From Nocardioides cavernae (GTDB taxonomy: Bacteria; Actinomycetota; Actinomycetes; Propionibacteriales; Nocardioidaceae), in assembly GCF_016907475.1 (NCBI RefSeq), contig NZ_JAFBCA010000001.1, positions 3,968,001 to 4,032,000 of the forward strand: a stretch of DNA of 64,000 nucleotides, written 5' to 3'. Numbering within the stretch: position 1 is the first letter of the stretch; each line of letters opens with the position of its first letter. The position numbers and the translations under genes were made by a program. The notes under the pieces were generated by a model. That model did not search any database and had not been told where the DNA came from. It was given only the letters and a program-made list of their open reading frames with translations. Below are positions 57,602 through 64,000 of this stretch, piece by piece.

Positions 57602-57633
57602 GAGCTCAGTTCCTTCGTGTGATGGGTGGGGGG

Positions 57634-58656
57634 TCAGCGCCAGCCGAGGGCGGGCGCCACGTCGGTGAGCACGGTCTCGAGGATGTGGGCGTTGTAGTCC
57701 ACGCCGAGCTGGTTGGGCACGGTGAGGAGCAGGGTGTCGGCCGTGGCGACGGCCTCGTCCTCCGCGAGCTCCTTGACCAGCACGTCGGGCTCGGCGGCGT
57801 ACGTCTTGCCGAAGACCGCGCGCAGGTTGGCCTCGATCTGGCCGAACTGGTCGGAGCTCGTGCCCTCGTGCCCGAAGTACATCCGGTCGAGGTCGGTGGT
57901 GATCGGCATGATCGAGCGGCTCACCGACACGCGGGGCTCGGCCTCGTGGCCGGCCTCGCGCCACGCCTCGCGGAAGACCTCGATCTGCTTGCGCTGCTGG
58001 ACGTGGAACGGCTCGCCCGTCTCGTCGGCCTTGAGCGTCGAGCTCATCAGGTGCATGCCCTTCTCGGCTGCCCAGCGGGCGGTGGCGTCGGAGGCGGCAC
58101 CCCACCAGATGCGGTCGCGCAGGCCCTCAGAGTGCGGCTCGATGCGCAGCAGGCCCGGCGGGTTGGGGAACATCGGGCGCGGGTTGGGCTGGGCGAAGCC
58201 CTCGCCCTCCAGCACCTGCAGGAGCACCTCGGTGTGGCGCCGGGCCATGTCGGCCTGGTCCTCGCCCTCGGCCGGTGCGTAGCCGAAGTAACGCCAGCCC
58301 TCGATCACCTGCTCCGGTGATCCCCGGCTGATGCCGAGCTGCAGCCGGCCGCCGGCGATGAGGTCGGCCGACCCCGCGTCCTCGGCCATGTAGAGCGGGT
58401 TCTCGTAGCGCATGTCGATCACGCCGGTGCCGATCTCGATCCGGCTGGTGCGCGCGCCGACGGCTGCGAGCAGCGGGAACGGCGAGGCGAGCTGCCGGGC
58501 GAAGTGGTGCACCCGGAAGTACGCACCGTCGGCACCGAGCTCCTCGGCAGCGACCGCGAGGTCGATGGACTGCAGGAGCGTGTCGGACGCCGTCCGGACC
58601 GCGGACTGCGGCGAGTCGGTCCAGTGGCCGAAGTTCAGGAACCCGATCTTCTTCAT
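57634..58656 (-). CDS. LLM-class flavin-dependent oxidoreductase
   Basis: A 340-residue bacterial-luciferase-like monooxygenase: FRVHHFARQLASPFPLLAAVGARTSRIEIGTGVIDMRYENP and GRLQLGISRGSPEQVIEGWRYFGY are family blocks. It probably uses FMNH2; the substrate is unknown. ATG 58656 opens the conserved MKKIGFLNFGHW. It ends upstream of the NAD(P)-binding gene, which could supply reduced flavin or act on the product (inference). Confidence 0.88.
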   Translation of the reverse strand: MKKIGFLNFGHWTDSPQSAVRTASDTLLQSIDLAVAAEELGADGAYFRVHHFARQLASPFPLLAAVGARTSRIEIGTGVIDMRYENPLYMAEDAGSADLIAGGRLQLGISRGSPEQVIEGWRYFGYAPAEGEDQADMARRHTEVLLQVLEGEGFAQPNPRPMFPNPPGLLRIEPHSEGLRDRIWWGAASDATARWAAEKGMHLMSSTLKADETGEPFHVQQRKQIEVFREAWREAGHEAEPRVSVSRSIMPITTDLDRMYFGHEGTSSDQFGQIEANLRAVFGKTYAAEPDVLVKELAEDEAVATADTLLLTVPNQLGVDYNAHILETVLTDVAPALGWR

Positions 58657-58670
58657 GACTGGTTCAACGC

Positions 58671-59609
58671 TCAACCATCGTCGTTGTTCCCGTAGACGTG
58701 GCCGACGCTCGGCGGGCGCCCCGGCGCGGCCAGGGAGAGGACGGCCCGCACGATCTCGGGCCGCTCCTCGAGGTGGTCCTCGAGGCGTTGCAGCTCCTCG
58801 GCGGCCGCGCTCTCCACGTCGTCGCCGACGAGGTCGACCGACCCGACGAGGAAGAGCCGCTCCGGGCCGACGTACTCCAGGTGCAGCGTGTTGACCGTCT
58901 GCACCTCCGGTCGCTCGCGCAGCCAGCCCAGCACGGTGTCGTAGATGCGCGGGTCGGCGACCTGGCCGACAAGGAAGGCCATGTTGCGACGCAGGAGGTA
59001 GACCGCCACCCAGCCGAGCAGCAGGCCGACGAGGATCGACCCGATCGCGTCCCACACGGGGTCGCCGGTGGCCTGGTGCAGCGCGAGGCCGGTGACGGCG
59101 ATGACGATGCCGAGGAGCGCAGCGGCGTCCTCGAAGAAGACCGCGCGCAGCGTCGGGTCGGACGTCTGGTCCAGGAAGCGCGCCCGGCTGACGTCGGCCG
59201 ACAGGGCCCCGCGTCGCACCTCGCGTCGCGCCTGCAGGAAGGAGATGCCCTCGAGCACGAACGCGGCGCCCATGACGACGTACGCCCAGAAGTAGTCGGC
59301 CTCCTCCTCCGCTGCGCCCAGGGACTGGACGCCGTGGATGACCGACACCGCCGCGCCGACGGCGAACAGGCCGAAGGCCGCGATCATCGACCACACGTAG
59401 GCCTCGCGGCCGTAGCCGAGCGGATGGGCCTCGTCGGCCGGCTTCTCGGACCTCCGCTCCGCGACCACGAGGAACACCTCGTTACCCGCGTCGGCCCAGG
59501 AGTGAGCCGCCTCGGCGACCATCGACGCCGAGCCGGTGACGGCGGCGACGATGCTCTTGAGGATCGCCAGGATCGTGTTGGCGGTCAGCGCCACGATGAC
59601 GGTGAGCAT
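58671..59609 (-). CDS. Cation diffusion facilitator (metal efflux)
   Basis: A 312-residue CDF transporter. Helix 2 has SMVAEAAHSWADAGNEVFL, with His and Asp of the HxxxD metal site, and helix 5 has FFEDAAALLGIVIAV with the ExxD-like pair, a variant seen in the FieF/MamM-like and YdbO groups. About six helices are present and a C-terminal cytosolic domain (RPEVQTVNTLHLEYVGPERLFL). It exports Zn, Fe or a related divalent ion by proton exchange. ATG 59609 preferred over 59654. Confidence 0.9.
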   Translation of the reverse strand: MLTVIVALTANTILAILKSIVAAVTGSASMVAEAAHSWADAGNEVFLVVAERRSEKPADEAHPLGYGREAYVWSMIAAFGLFAVGAAVSVIHGVQSLGAAEEEADYFWAYVVMGAAFVLEGISFLQARREVRRGALSADVSRARFLDQTSDPTLRAVFFEDAAALLGIVIAVTGLALHQATGDPVWDAIGSILVGLLLGWVAVYLLRRNMAFLVGQVADPRIYDTVLGWLRERPEVQTVNTLHLEYVGPERLFLVGSVDLVGDDVESAAAEELQRLEDHLEERPEIVRAVLSLAAPGRPPSVGHVYGNNDDG

Positions 59610-59652
59610 GGGATCAGACTGCCCGATCCGGGCGCCTTGACGTCGACGCACC

Positions 59653-59670
59653 ATTGATATCCAATATATT
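59653..59670. promoter_or_regulatory. AT-rich GntR operator/promoter ATTG-N5-CAAT
   Basis: ATTG, five bases, CAAT (59653-59665) is an inverted repeat in an AT-rich island, followed by AATATATT. It ends 2 bp before the GntR ATG, and no ribosome site is present, suggesting both autorepression and a leaderless mRNA. Confidence 0.55.
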
Positions 59671-59672
59671 GC

Positions 59673-60362
59673 ATGCCGGTCCCCGTCTCCCCCGCTCCGC
59701 TACGCCCGACCCTGCTCCGCGACTCGGTGCACGACCGGCTGCGCGACGCGATCGTCGACGGCACCCTCGCGCCGGGCGAGGTGGTGCGCGACACCGAGCT
59801 CGCCACCTGGCTCGGGGTGAGTCGTACGCCGGTGCGCGAGGCGCTGCTGCGGCTCGGCGAGACCGGACTCGTGCGGTCCGCGCCCGGCCGATCGACCGTC
59901 GTCGCCGAGATCGACCTGGCCGAGGTGCGTGAGGCCCATGCGGTCGTCGTCGCCATGCACCGACTCGCCGTGACGGAGGCGGTCGACCGACTCACCGACG
60001 ACGACGTGGAGCGGATGCGGGCCGCCAACCACCGCTTCGCCGCGGCGATCGAGGCCCACGACACCGACGCGGCGCTGGCAGCCGACGACGACTTCCACCG
60101 GGTCGCGGTCGAGGTCTCGGGCAACCGGGCCCTCGCCACGGTGCTCGACCAGCTCGGCCCCGTCGTACGCCGCCTCGAGCGCCGCCGCTTCGCCTCCCAC
60201 GCCGGGGAGCAGTCGGTGGCGCTGCACGAACGCCTCGTCGAGGCGTGCGCCGGCCGCGACGCGCAGGCCGCCGCCGACGTCGCCTTCCGCACCTGGCAGA
60301 ACCTCGCCGACCTCATCCCCGACCAGCCCGACCCCCAGCCCGACCTCCAGGAGACCCCGTGA
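59673..60362 (+). CDS. GntR/FCD transcriptional regulator of acdS (AcdR-like)
   Basis: A 229-residue FadR-subfamily GntR protein. The winged helix covers about residues 14-75 ([44 protein letters not shown]) and the all-helical FCD ligand domain about 85-215, with metal-site residues in [17 protein letters not shown] and the later His of [11 protein letters not shown]. Its stop overlaps the start of the ACC deaminase gene, so it most likely controls that gene in response to ACC or a related ligand. Confidence 0.88.
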   Translation: MPVPVSPAPLRPTLLRDSVHDRLRDAIVDGTLAPGEVVRDTELATWLGVSRTPVREALLRLGETGLVRSAPGRSTVVAEIDLAEVREAHAVVVAMHRLAVTEAVDRLTDDDVERMRAANHRFAAAIEAHDTDAALAADDDFHRVAVEVSGNRALATVLDQLGPVVRRLERRRFASHAGEQSVALHERLVEACAGRDAQAAADVAFRTWQNLADLIPDQPDPQPDLQETP

Positions 60363-61387
60363 TCCTCGACCAGTTCCCCCGCCACCCGCTGACCTTCGGC
60401 CCCTCGCCCGTGCACGAGCTGAAGCGGCTGACCCAGCACCTGGGAGGTGCGACGGTCTGGGCCAAGCGCGAGGACGTCAACAGCGGTCTCGCCTTCGGCG
60501 GCAACAAGGTCCGCAAGCTGGAGTACATCGTCCCCGACGTGCTGGCCAGCGGCGCCGACACGCTCGTCTCCATCGGCGGCTTCCAGTCCAACCACACCCG
60601 TCAGGTCGCCGCTGTCGCCGCCCACCTCGGCCTGAAGTGCCGGCTCGTGCAGGAGAAGTGGGTGCCGTGGGACGACCCGACCAACACCCAGGTCGGCAAC
60701 ATCCTGCTCAGCCGGATGATGGGCGCCGACTCCCGCCTCGACCCGCACGGCTTCGACATCGGCATCCGGGACTCGTGGAAGGAGGCGATCCGCGAGGTCG
60801 AGGAGGCCGGCGGCACGCCGTACGCCATCCCGGCGGGCGCCAGCGAGCACCGGCTCGGTGGCCTCGGGTTCGCCAGCTGGGCCTTCGAGGTGGCCGAGCA
60901 GGAGAAGGCGCTCGGCATCACCTTCGACACGATCGTGGTCTGCACGGTCACCGGCTCGACCCACGCCGGGATGATCGCCGGCTTCGCGGCGCTCGAGGAC
61001 CTCACCGGCGTACGCCGCCGCGTGCTCGGCATCGACGCCAGCGCGACGCTCGAGAAGACCCGCGACCAGGTGGCGCGCATCGCCCGGCACACCGCGGAGC
61101 TGATCGAGCTCGGTCGCGACCTGCGCGACGACGAGATCACGGTGCTCGACGGCTGGGCCGGCGAGCTCTACGGCCTGCCGGTCGACTCGACCATGGAGGC
61201 GATGGCGCTCGGCGCGCAGCTCGAGGCGATGATCACCGACCCGGTCTACGAGGGGAAGTCGCTCGCCGGCCTCATCGACCTCGTCGCCGAGGGCGAGATC
61301 CCGCGCGACTCGCACGTGCTCTACGCGCACCTCGGCGGGCAGCCGGCGATCAACGCCTACCACTCGCTCTGGCCCGCGCAGGGCTGA
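60359..61387 (+). CDS. acdS: 1-aminocyclopropane-1-carboxylate deaminase
   Basis: A 342-residue PLP enzyme that splits the plant ethylene precursor ACC into 2-oxobutanoate and ammonia. Lys50 in [11 protein letters not shown] binds PLP; Ser in [10 protein letters not shown] is the nucleophile region. Tyr297-Glu298 (DPVYEGKS) and Leu325 (YAHLGGQPA) match Tyr294, Glu295 and Leu322 of Pseudomonas ACC deaminase; D-cysteine desulfhydrases carry Ser and Thr at the last two. So a true ACC deaminase is likely. GTG overlaps the regulator stop (GTGA). It may let the bacterium use or lower plant ethylene. Confidence 0.93.
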   Translation: MILDQFPRHPLTFGPSPVHELKRLTQHLGGATVWAKREDVNSGLAFGGNKVRKLEYIVPDVLASGADTLVSIGGFQSNHTRQVAAVAAHLGLKCRLVQEKWVPWDDPTNTQVGNILLSRMMGADSRLDPHGFDIGIRDSWKEAIREVEEAGGTPYAIPAGASEHRLGGLGFASWAFEVAEQEKALGITFDTIVVCTVTGSTHAGMIAGFAALEDLTGVRRRVLGIDASATLEKTRDQVARIARHTAELIELGRDLRDDEITVLDGWAGELYGLPVDSTMEAMALGAQLEAMITDPVYEGKSLAGLIDLVAEGEIPRDSHVLYAHLGGQPAINAYHSLWPAQG

Positions 61388-61392
61388 CGACC

Positions 61393-61507
61393 CCCGGACA
61401 CGTGTCCGGGAAGCTGCCCCTTGATGGGCGTTCCGGGGGACGCCCCGGACACGTGCGGCGGACCTGGCCCTTGAAGGACCCGTTCAGGGGCCACATCCGC
61501 CGCACGT
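61393..61507. repeat. Two tandem long hairpins with CACGTG cores after acdS
   Basis: Unit 1: CACGTGTCCGGG (61399-61410) pairs with CCCGGACACGTG (61444-61455). Unit 2: ACGTGCGGCGGA (61451-61462) pairs with TCCGCCGCACGT (61496-61507), and inside it TGGCCCTTGAA pairs with TTCAGGGGCCA with one mismatch. CACGTG occurs at 61399, 61450 and 61503. Unit 1 opens with an 18-bp perfect palindrome (61393-61410). The loops share CCCTTGA and GTTC-GGGG blocks, so the units are related. Confidence 0.75.
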
Positions 61508-61525
61508 GCGCCGTCTCGCGCCCGC

Positions 61526-61531
61526 TACCGT
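61526..61531 (+). promoter_or_regulatory. -10 element TACCGT
   Basis: Ends 6 nt before the GTG at 61538; probable leaderless mRNA. Confidence 0.5.
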
Positions 61532-61537
61532 CACCGG

Positions 61538-62422
61538 GTGCCGGATCCCGACGTCGACATCGCCGCCGCCCTCGCCTGGGCGGGCTCCGCGCTCGGGTCG
61601 CCTGTCACGTCGTACGACGCCCTCGCCGGCGGCCTGACGTCGACGATGCTCGCCCTCCGTCATGACGACGGCGCCGAGTCCGTGCTGAGGCTGATGACGG
61701 TCGAGCCGTGGCGCACGCACGGCGCCGAGCTGGCGACCCGCGAGCGGGAGGCGCAGCTGGCGATGGCGGGGACGCCGGTCCCGGCCCCGACCAGCATCGC
61801 GCTCGACGCGGACGGGAACGTCGCGGGCGCCGCGGCGCACCTGATGTCCCGGCTCCCCGGCGCTCCGCTCGAGGAGGACGAGACGCTGGGCGAGCACCGG
61901 CTGCAGGCGATGGCCGACCTGCTGGTGACGATCCACGACCAGCGTCCGGCCGAGCCGTTCCGCCCCTTCCAGTCCTGGGCGTGGGAGGAGAAGTGGGTGG
62001 TGCCGGCCTGGTCGCAGCACCCGGGCTCGTGGCGGCGCGCCTTCGAGGTGCTGGCACGCCCGGCACCGGCGTACGAGCCGACGTTCCTGCACCGCGACTT
62101 CGGCCACCGCAACCTGCTGTGGTCGGGCGACGCGATCACCGGGGTGGTCGACTGGGTGGAGACCTCGACCGGGCCGGCGTGGCTCGACGCGGCCCATGCG
62201 GCGTCCAACCTCGCCCTGGCACACGGCACCGGCCCGGCGCAGGACTTCCTGCGCCGCTACGCCGCAGCGAGCGGCACCGACGCCGATGTCCACTGGCTCG
62301 TCATGGACGCCGTGGGCTACCTGCCGCCGCCCGGGAAGCGCCCGCTCTTCGGCCGCGCCGACCTCCTCGGCCGGCTCGACGACTGGCTCGACCTGGTCGT
62401 GCGCGACCCGCTCCTCAGCTGA
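61538..62422 (+). CDS. APH-family phosphotransferase
   Basis: A 294-residue kinase-fold protein. ALAGGLTSTMLAL is the nucleotide loop, PTFLHRDFGHRNLLWSGDAITGVVDWVETSTGPAWLD holds the catalytic HxDxxxxN and metal Asp. Residues 1-75 form the small lobe. The substrate is unknown (aminoglycoside, homoserine or other hydroxyl or amine). It is single-gene, convergent with the racemase gene by an 8-nt overlap. Confidence 0.87.
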   Translation: MPDPDVDIAAALAWAGSALGSPVTSYDALAGGLTSTMLALRHDDGAESVLRLMTVEPWRTHGAELATREREAQLAMAGTPVPAPTSIALDADGNVAGAAAHLMSRLPGAPLEEDETLGEHRLQAMADLLVTIHDQRPAEPFRPFQSWAWEEKWVVPAWSQHPGSWRRAFEVLARPAPAYEPTFLHRDFGHRNLLWSGDAITGVVDWVETSTGPAWLDAAHAASNLALAHGTGPAQDFLRRYAAASGTDADVHWLVMDAVGYLPPPGKRPLFGRADLLGRLDDWLDLVVRDPLLS

Positions 62423-63125
62423 GGGCGAAGTCCACCGCCGCCAGCGCGTGCAGGCGGGTGGTGGCGAAGACGGGCACGTCGACGTCGTCGGGACTCAGCA
62501 GCAGCTCGATCTCGGTGCAGCCGAGCACGACCCCCTCGGCGCCGTCGGCGACCAGCCGCTCAACCACGTCGACGTACGCCGCCCGCGACTCGTCGCGCAC
62601 GACGCCGTGGACGAGCTCGCCGTAGATCACCTCGTGCACGAGCTCGCGGTCCTCGCCGGGCGGGACGAGCGCCTCGAGGCCGTGGGTGGCGAGCCGGTCA
62701 CGCAGGAAGGCCTGCTCCATCGTGAACCTCGTGCCGAGCAGCGCGACCCGCGAGAGTCCGGCGCCGCGGATGGCCGCGGCGGTGACATCGGCGATGTGGA
62801 TCAGCGGCACGCCCGTCGCGGCCTCGATCGCGTCAGCGACCTTGTGCATCGTGTTGGTGCAGAGCACCACGCACTCCGCGCCCGCCACCTCCAGCGCGGC
62901 GGCCTCGGCGGCGAGCAGGCGGCCGGCGGCGTCCCACTCACCCGCGGCCTGCATGGCCTCGACCTCGGCGAAGTCGACGGAGGACATCAGCACCCGCGCC
63001 GAGTGGTAGCCGCCCAGACGCTCGCGCACCGCCTCGTTGAGGATCTCGTAGTAGAGCGCGGAGCTCTCCCAGCTCATCCCCCCGAGCAGGCCGATCTTGC
63101 GCATCGTCGGTGCAGCAGCGTCCAT
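62415..63125 (-). CDS. Aspartate/glutamate racemase family protein
   Basis: A 236-residue cofactor-independent racemase. The first catalytic Cys lies in VVLCTNTMHKVAD, the second in GVVLGCTEIELLL, and IGLLGGMSWESSALYYEILN is the conserved start. It interconverts L- and D-aspartate or a similar acid. ATG 63125 has GGGGG before it; TTG 63137 lies 7 nt after a minus-strand TAGACC box and is a leaderless alternative. Confidence 0.9.
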   Translation of the reverse strand: MDAAAPTMRKIGLLGGMSWESSALYYEILNEAVRERLGGYHSARVLMSSVDFAEVEAMQAAGEWDAAGRLLAAEAAALEVAGAECVVLCTNTMHKVADAIEAATGVPLIHIADVTAAAIRGAGLSRVALLGTRFTMEQAFLRDRLATHGLEALVPPGEDRELVHEVIYGELVHGVVRDESRAAYVDVVERLVADGAEGVVLGCTEIELLLSPDDVDVPVFATTRLHALAAVDFALS

Positions 63126-63144
63126 GCCCCCATTCAACCCGCTG

Positions 63145-63154
63145 GGTCTACCGT
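63145..63154. promoter_or_regulatory. Overlapping divergent -10 elements TAGACC / TACCGT
   Basis: Plus-strand TACCGT (63149-63154) ends 6 nt before the GNAT ATG. Minus-strand TAGACC (63150-63145) lies before the racemase gene. The two share one TA step. Confidence 0.5.
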
Positions 63155-63160
63155 GACGGC

Positions 63161-63763
63161 ATGGTCAGCACGCCCCTGGTGAGCTCCGGCGGGCTCGTCG
63201 TCCACCCGGCGACGCACGCCCGCTTCGACGACGTGCGCACCATGGTCGGCCCGAAGAACCCGACGTCCAACGTGTGCTGGTGCCTGAGCCACCGCATCCC
63301 GGCGAAGGACAACCGCGAGCTGGCCGGCCCCGACCGCGGGGCGTACGTCGAGGCGCTGACGCGCAAGCGCACCAAGCCGGGCGTGCTCGCCTACGACGGC
63401 GACGAGGTCGTCGGCTGGGCGGCCGTCGCGCCGCGCGCGGAGCTGCCCTTCGCCCGATCCACGAAGATCCCGCACGTCGACGACCAGCCCGCCTGGTCGG
63501 TGTGGTGCATCCGGGTCCGCCCCGGGCACCGGGGCCGCGGCATCTCCCACGTGCTCCTCGACGGCGCGGTGGCCTACGCCGCGCAGCGTGGCGCACCGGT
63601 GGTCGAGGGCTATCCGGTGCACAACGAGGGTCGGAAGGTCGACCTGACGATGGCCTACGTCGGCACCCGCAAGCTGTTCGAGGACGCCGGCTTCGAGATG
63701 GCCGCGACCACCGAGGCCACGTCGGCGGGGTTCCCGCGCGTGGTCATGCGCCGGGGGGTCTGA
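63161..63763 (+). CDS. GNAT N-acetyltransferase
   Basis: A 200-residue GNAT protein. VWCIRVRPGHRGRGISHVLLDGAVAYAAQRGAPVVEGYP holds the acetyl-CoA loop (R-x-x-x-G-x-G-x-S). The N-terminal part contains NVCWCLSHRIPAKDNRE, with a Cys-Trp-Cys motif typical of one actinobacterial GNAT subgroup; its role is unknown. ATG 63161 is fixed by the TACCGT box. Divergent from the racemase. Confidence 0.87.
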   Translation: MVSTPLVSSGGLVVHPATHARFDDVRTMVGPKNPTSNVCWCLSHRIPAKDNRELAGPDRGAYVEALTRKRTKPGVLAYDGDEVVGWAAVAPRAELPFARSTKIPHVDDQPAWSVWCIRVRPGHRGRGISHVLLDGAVAYAAQRGAPVVEGYPVHNEGRKVDLTMAYVGTRKLFEDAGFEMAATTEATSAGFPRVVMRRGV

Positions 63764-63839
63764 CCGCCGTGCGCCACGACTCGCCGCCGCTCCCCCGACT
63801 CGGTCCGGGAGCGCATCGCTGCTACCGTTTGTCCAGTAA

Positions 63840-63850
63840 CTCAGTGCACT
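63840..63850. promoter_or_regulatory. Candidate operator with AGTGCACT palindrome
   Basis: CTCAGTGCACT before the flavoprotein gene contains the 8-bp palindrome AGTGCACT in an AT-richer stretch, TAACTCAGTGCACTAA. It could be an operator, but no regulator gene is adjacent in the window. Confidence 0.25.
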
Positions 63851-63866
63851 AAAGGAGGAGTACGTC

Positions 63867-64000
63867 GTGGAGACGAACGAGGGTGACTGTCGGGTCGTCG
63901 TGGTGGGAGCCGGTGCCGGCGGCACGCTGGTGGCCACCCACCTGGTGACGGCGCTCTCCTCGCGCTTCCGCGTCGAGCTGGTCGACCCCGCACCGAGCAC
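63867..64000 (+). CDS. FAD/NAD(P)-binding protein (partial, continues past the window)
   Basis: Only the first 44 codons are visible: after a short acidic head, CRVVVVGAGAGGTLVATHLV is a dinucleotide-binding GxGxxG loop, and VELVDPAP the acidic end of strand 2. It is probably the opening of a flavoprotein of the HI0933/FAD-NAD(P)-binding type. GTG 63867 follows a strong AAAGGAGGAG ribosome site, one of the best in the window. Confidence 0.7.
   Translation, partial: METNEGDCRVVVVGAGAGGTLVATHLVTALSSRFRVELVDPAPS

Noticed and set aside
61393..61507. Replication origin or attachment site
   Set aside because: There is no integrase, DnaA-box set or gene-strand switch nearby; the duplicated hairpins fit a REP-like array better.
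1..64000. Defence island, secondary-metabolite cluster or prophage
   Set aside because: No toxin-antitoxin pair, restriction, Cas, integrase, transposase, PKS or NRPS motif was recognised; the lone glycosyltransferase and sulfatases do not form such a cluster.

Overview
The window reads as chromosomal DNA of a high-GC actinobacterium, most likely Nocardioides or a close relative in the Nocardioidaceae. This rests on the very high G+C at third codon positions, the mycothiol-type SigR/RsrA redox switch, a sigR - SRAP peptidase - aroA - rsgA neighbourhood like the mycobacterial sigH locus, F420-type LLM oxidoreductases, an actinobacterial paa operon, GTG starts and many leaderless transcripts. 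No rRNA, tRNA, CRISPR array, prophage or complete insertion sequence was seen. Genus-level assignment is inference from gene content.

Layout. 1-3.3 kb: an ECF sigma factor with a membrane partner cut by the window edge, small metabolic enzymes, a MarR regulator facing a mycothiol-dependent enzyme across a perfect operator, and a 24-residue bL37-like ribosomal protein. 3.4-5.9 kb: sigR-rsrA with a recognisable SigR-type promoter, an alpha/beta hydrolase and a SRAP (YedK) DNA-protein crosslink peptidase. 5.9-9.3 kb: a degenerate GGDEF protein and a large ECF sigma factor fused to its own zinc-finger anti-sigma segment, a membrane helix and a 20-copy TSNP stalk. 9.3-13.9 kb: housekeeping genes aroA, rsgA, hisN, a CBS protein and an FKBP. 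13.9-22.6 kb: a two-component system, an ABC exporter, an S4 protein and secreted PLD-like and metalloprotease proteins. 22.6-27.9 kb: a TetR-controlled operon (acyl-CoA dehydrogenase of ACAD11 type, SDR, APH-type kinase, histidine phosphatase, SDR) that resembles the 4-hydroxyacyl-CoA phosphorylation route. 27.9-38.5 kb: accessory genes, including two sulfatases, another sigma/anti-sigma-like pair, a glycosyltransferase and a DUF1254 protein. 39-41 kb: an SNF2 helicase. 41.3-50.9 kb: phenylacetate catabolism (paaK, a TetR regulator, paaABCDE-paaI, divergent paaZ). 51-59.6 kb: small membrane proteins, oxidoreductases and a cation-efflux protein. 59.6-64 kb: a GntR regulator with ACC deaminase, a kinase, a racemase, a GNAT enzyme and the start of a flavoprotein.

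The paa genes form the clearest pathway: PaaK activates phenylacetate, PaaABCE epoxidises phenylacetyl-CoA, PaaD probably matures iron-sulfur or diiron sites, PaaZ opens and oxidises the ring and PaaI clears dead-end thioesters. The beta-oxidation part (paaFGHJ) is not in this window.

Three REP-like repeats of two families sit at operon junctions directly after stop codons, and one of them is read through as the N-terminus of PaaD. Two further clusters of large hairpins lie downstream of paaZ and acdS. About fifteen genes have a TANNNT box 5-8 nt before the start codon, indicating leaderless mRNAs; in two divergent gaps one TA step appears to serve both directions. All functions are read from sequence motifs and memory of families; no database search was run.
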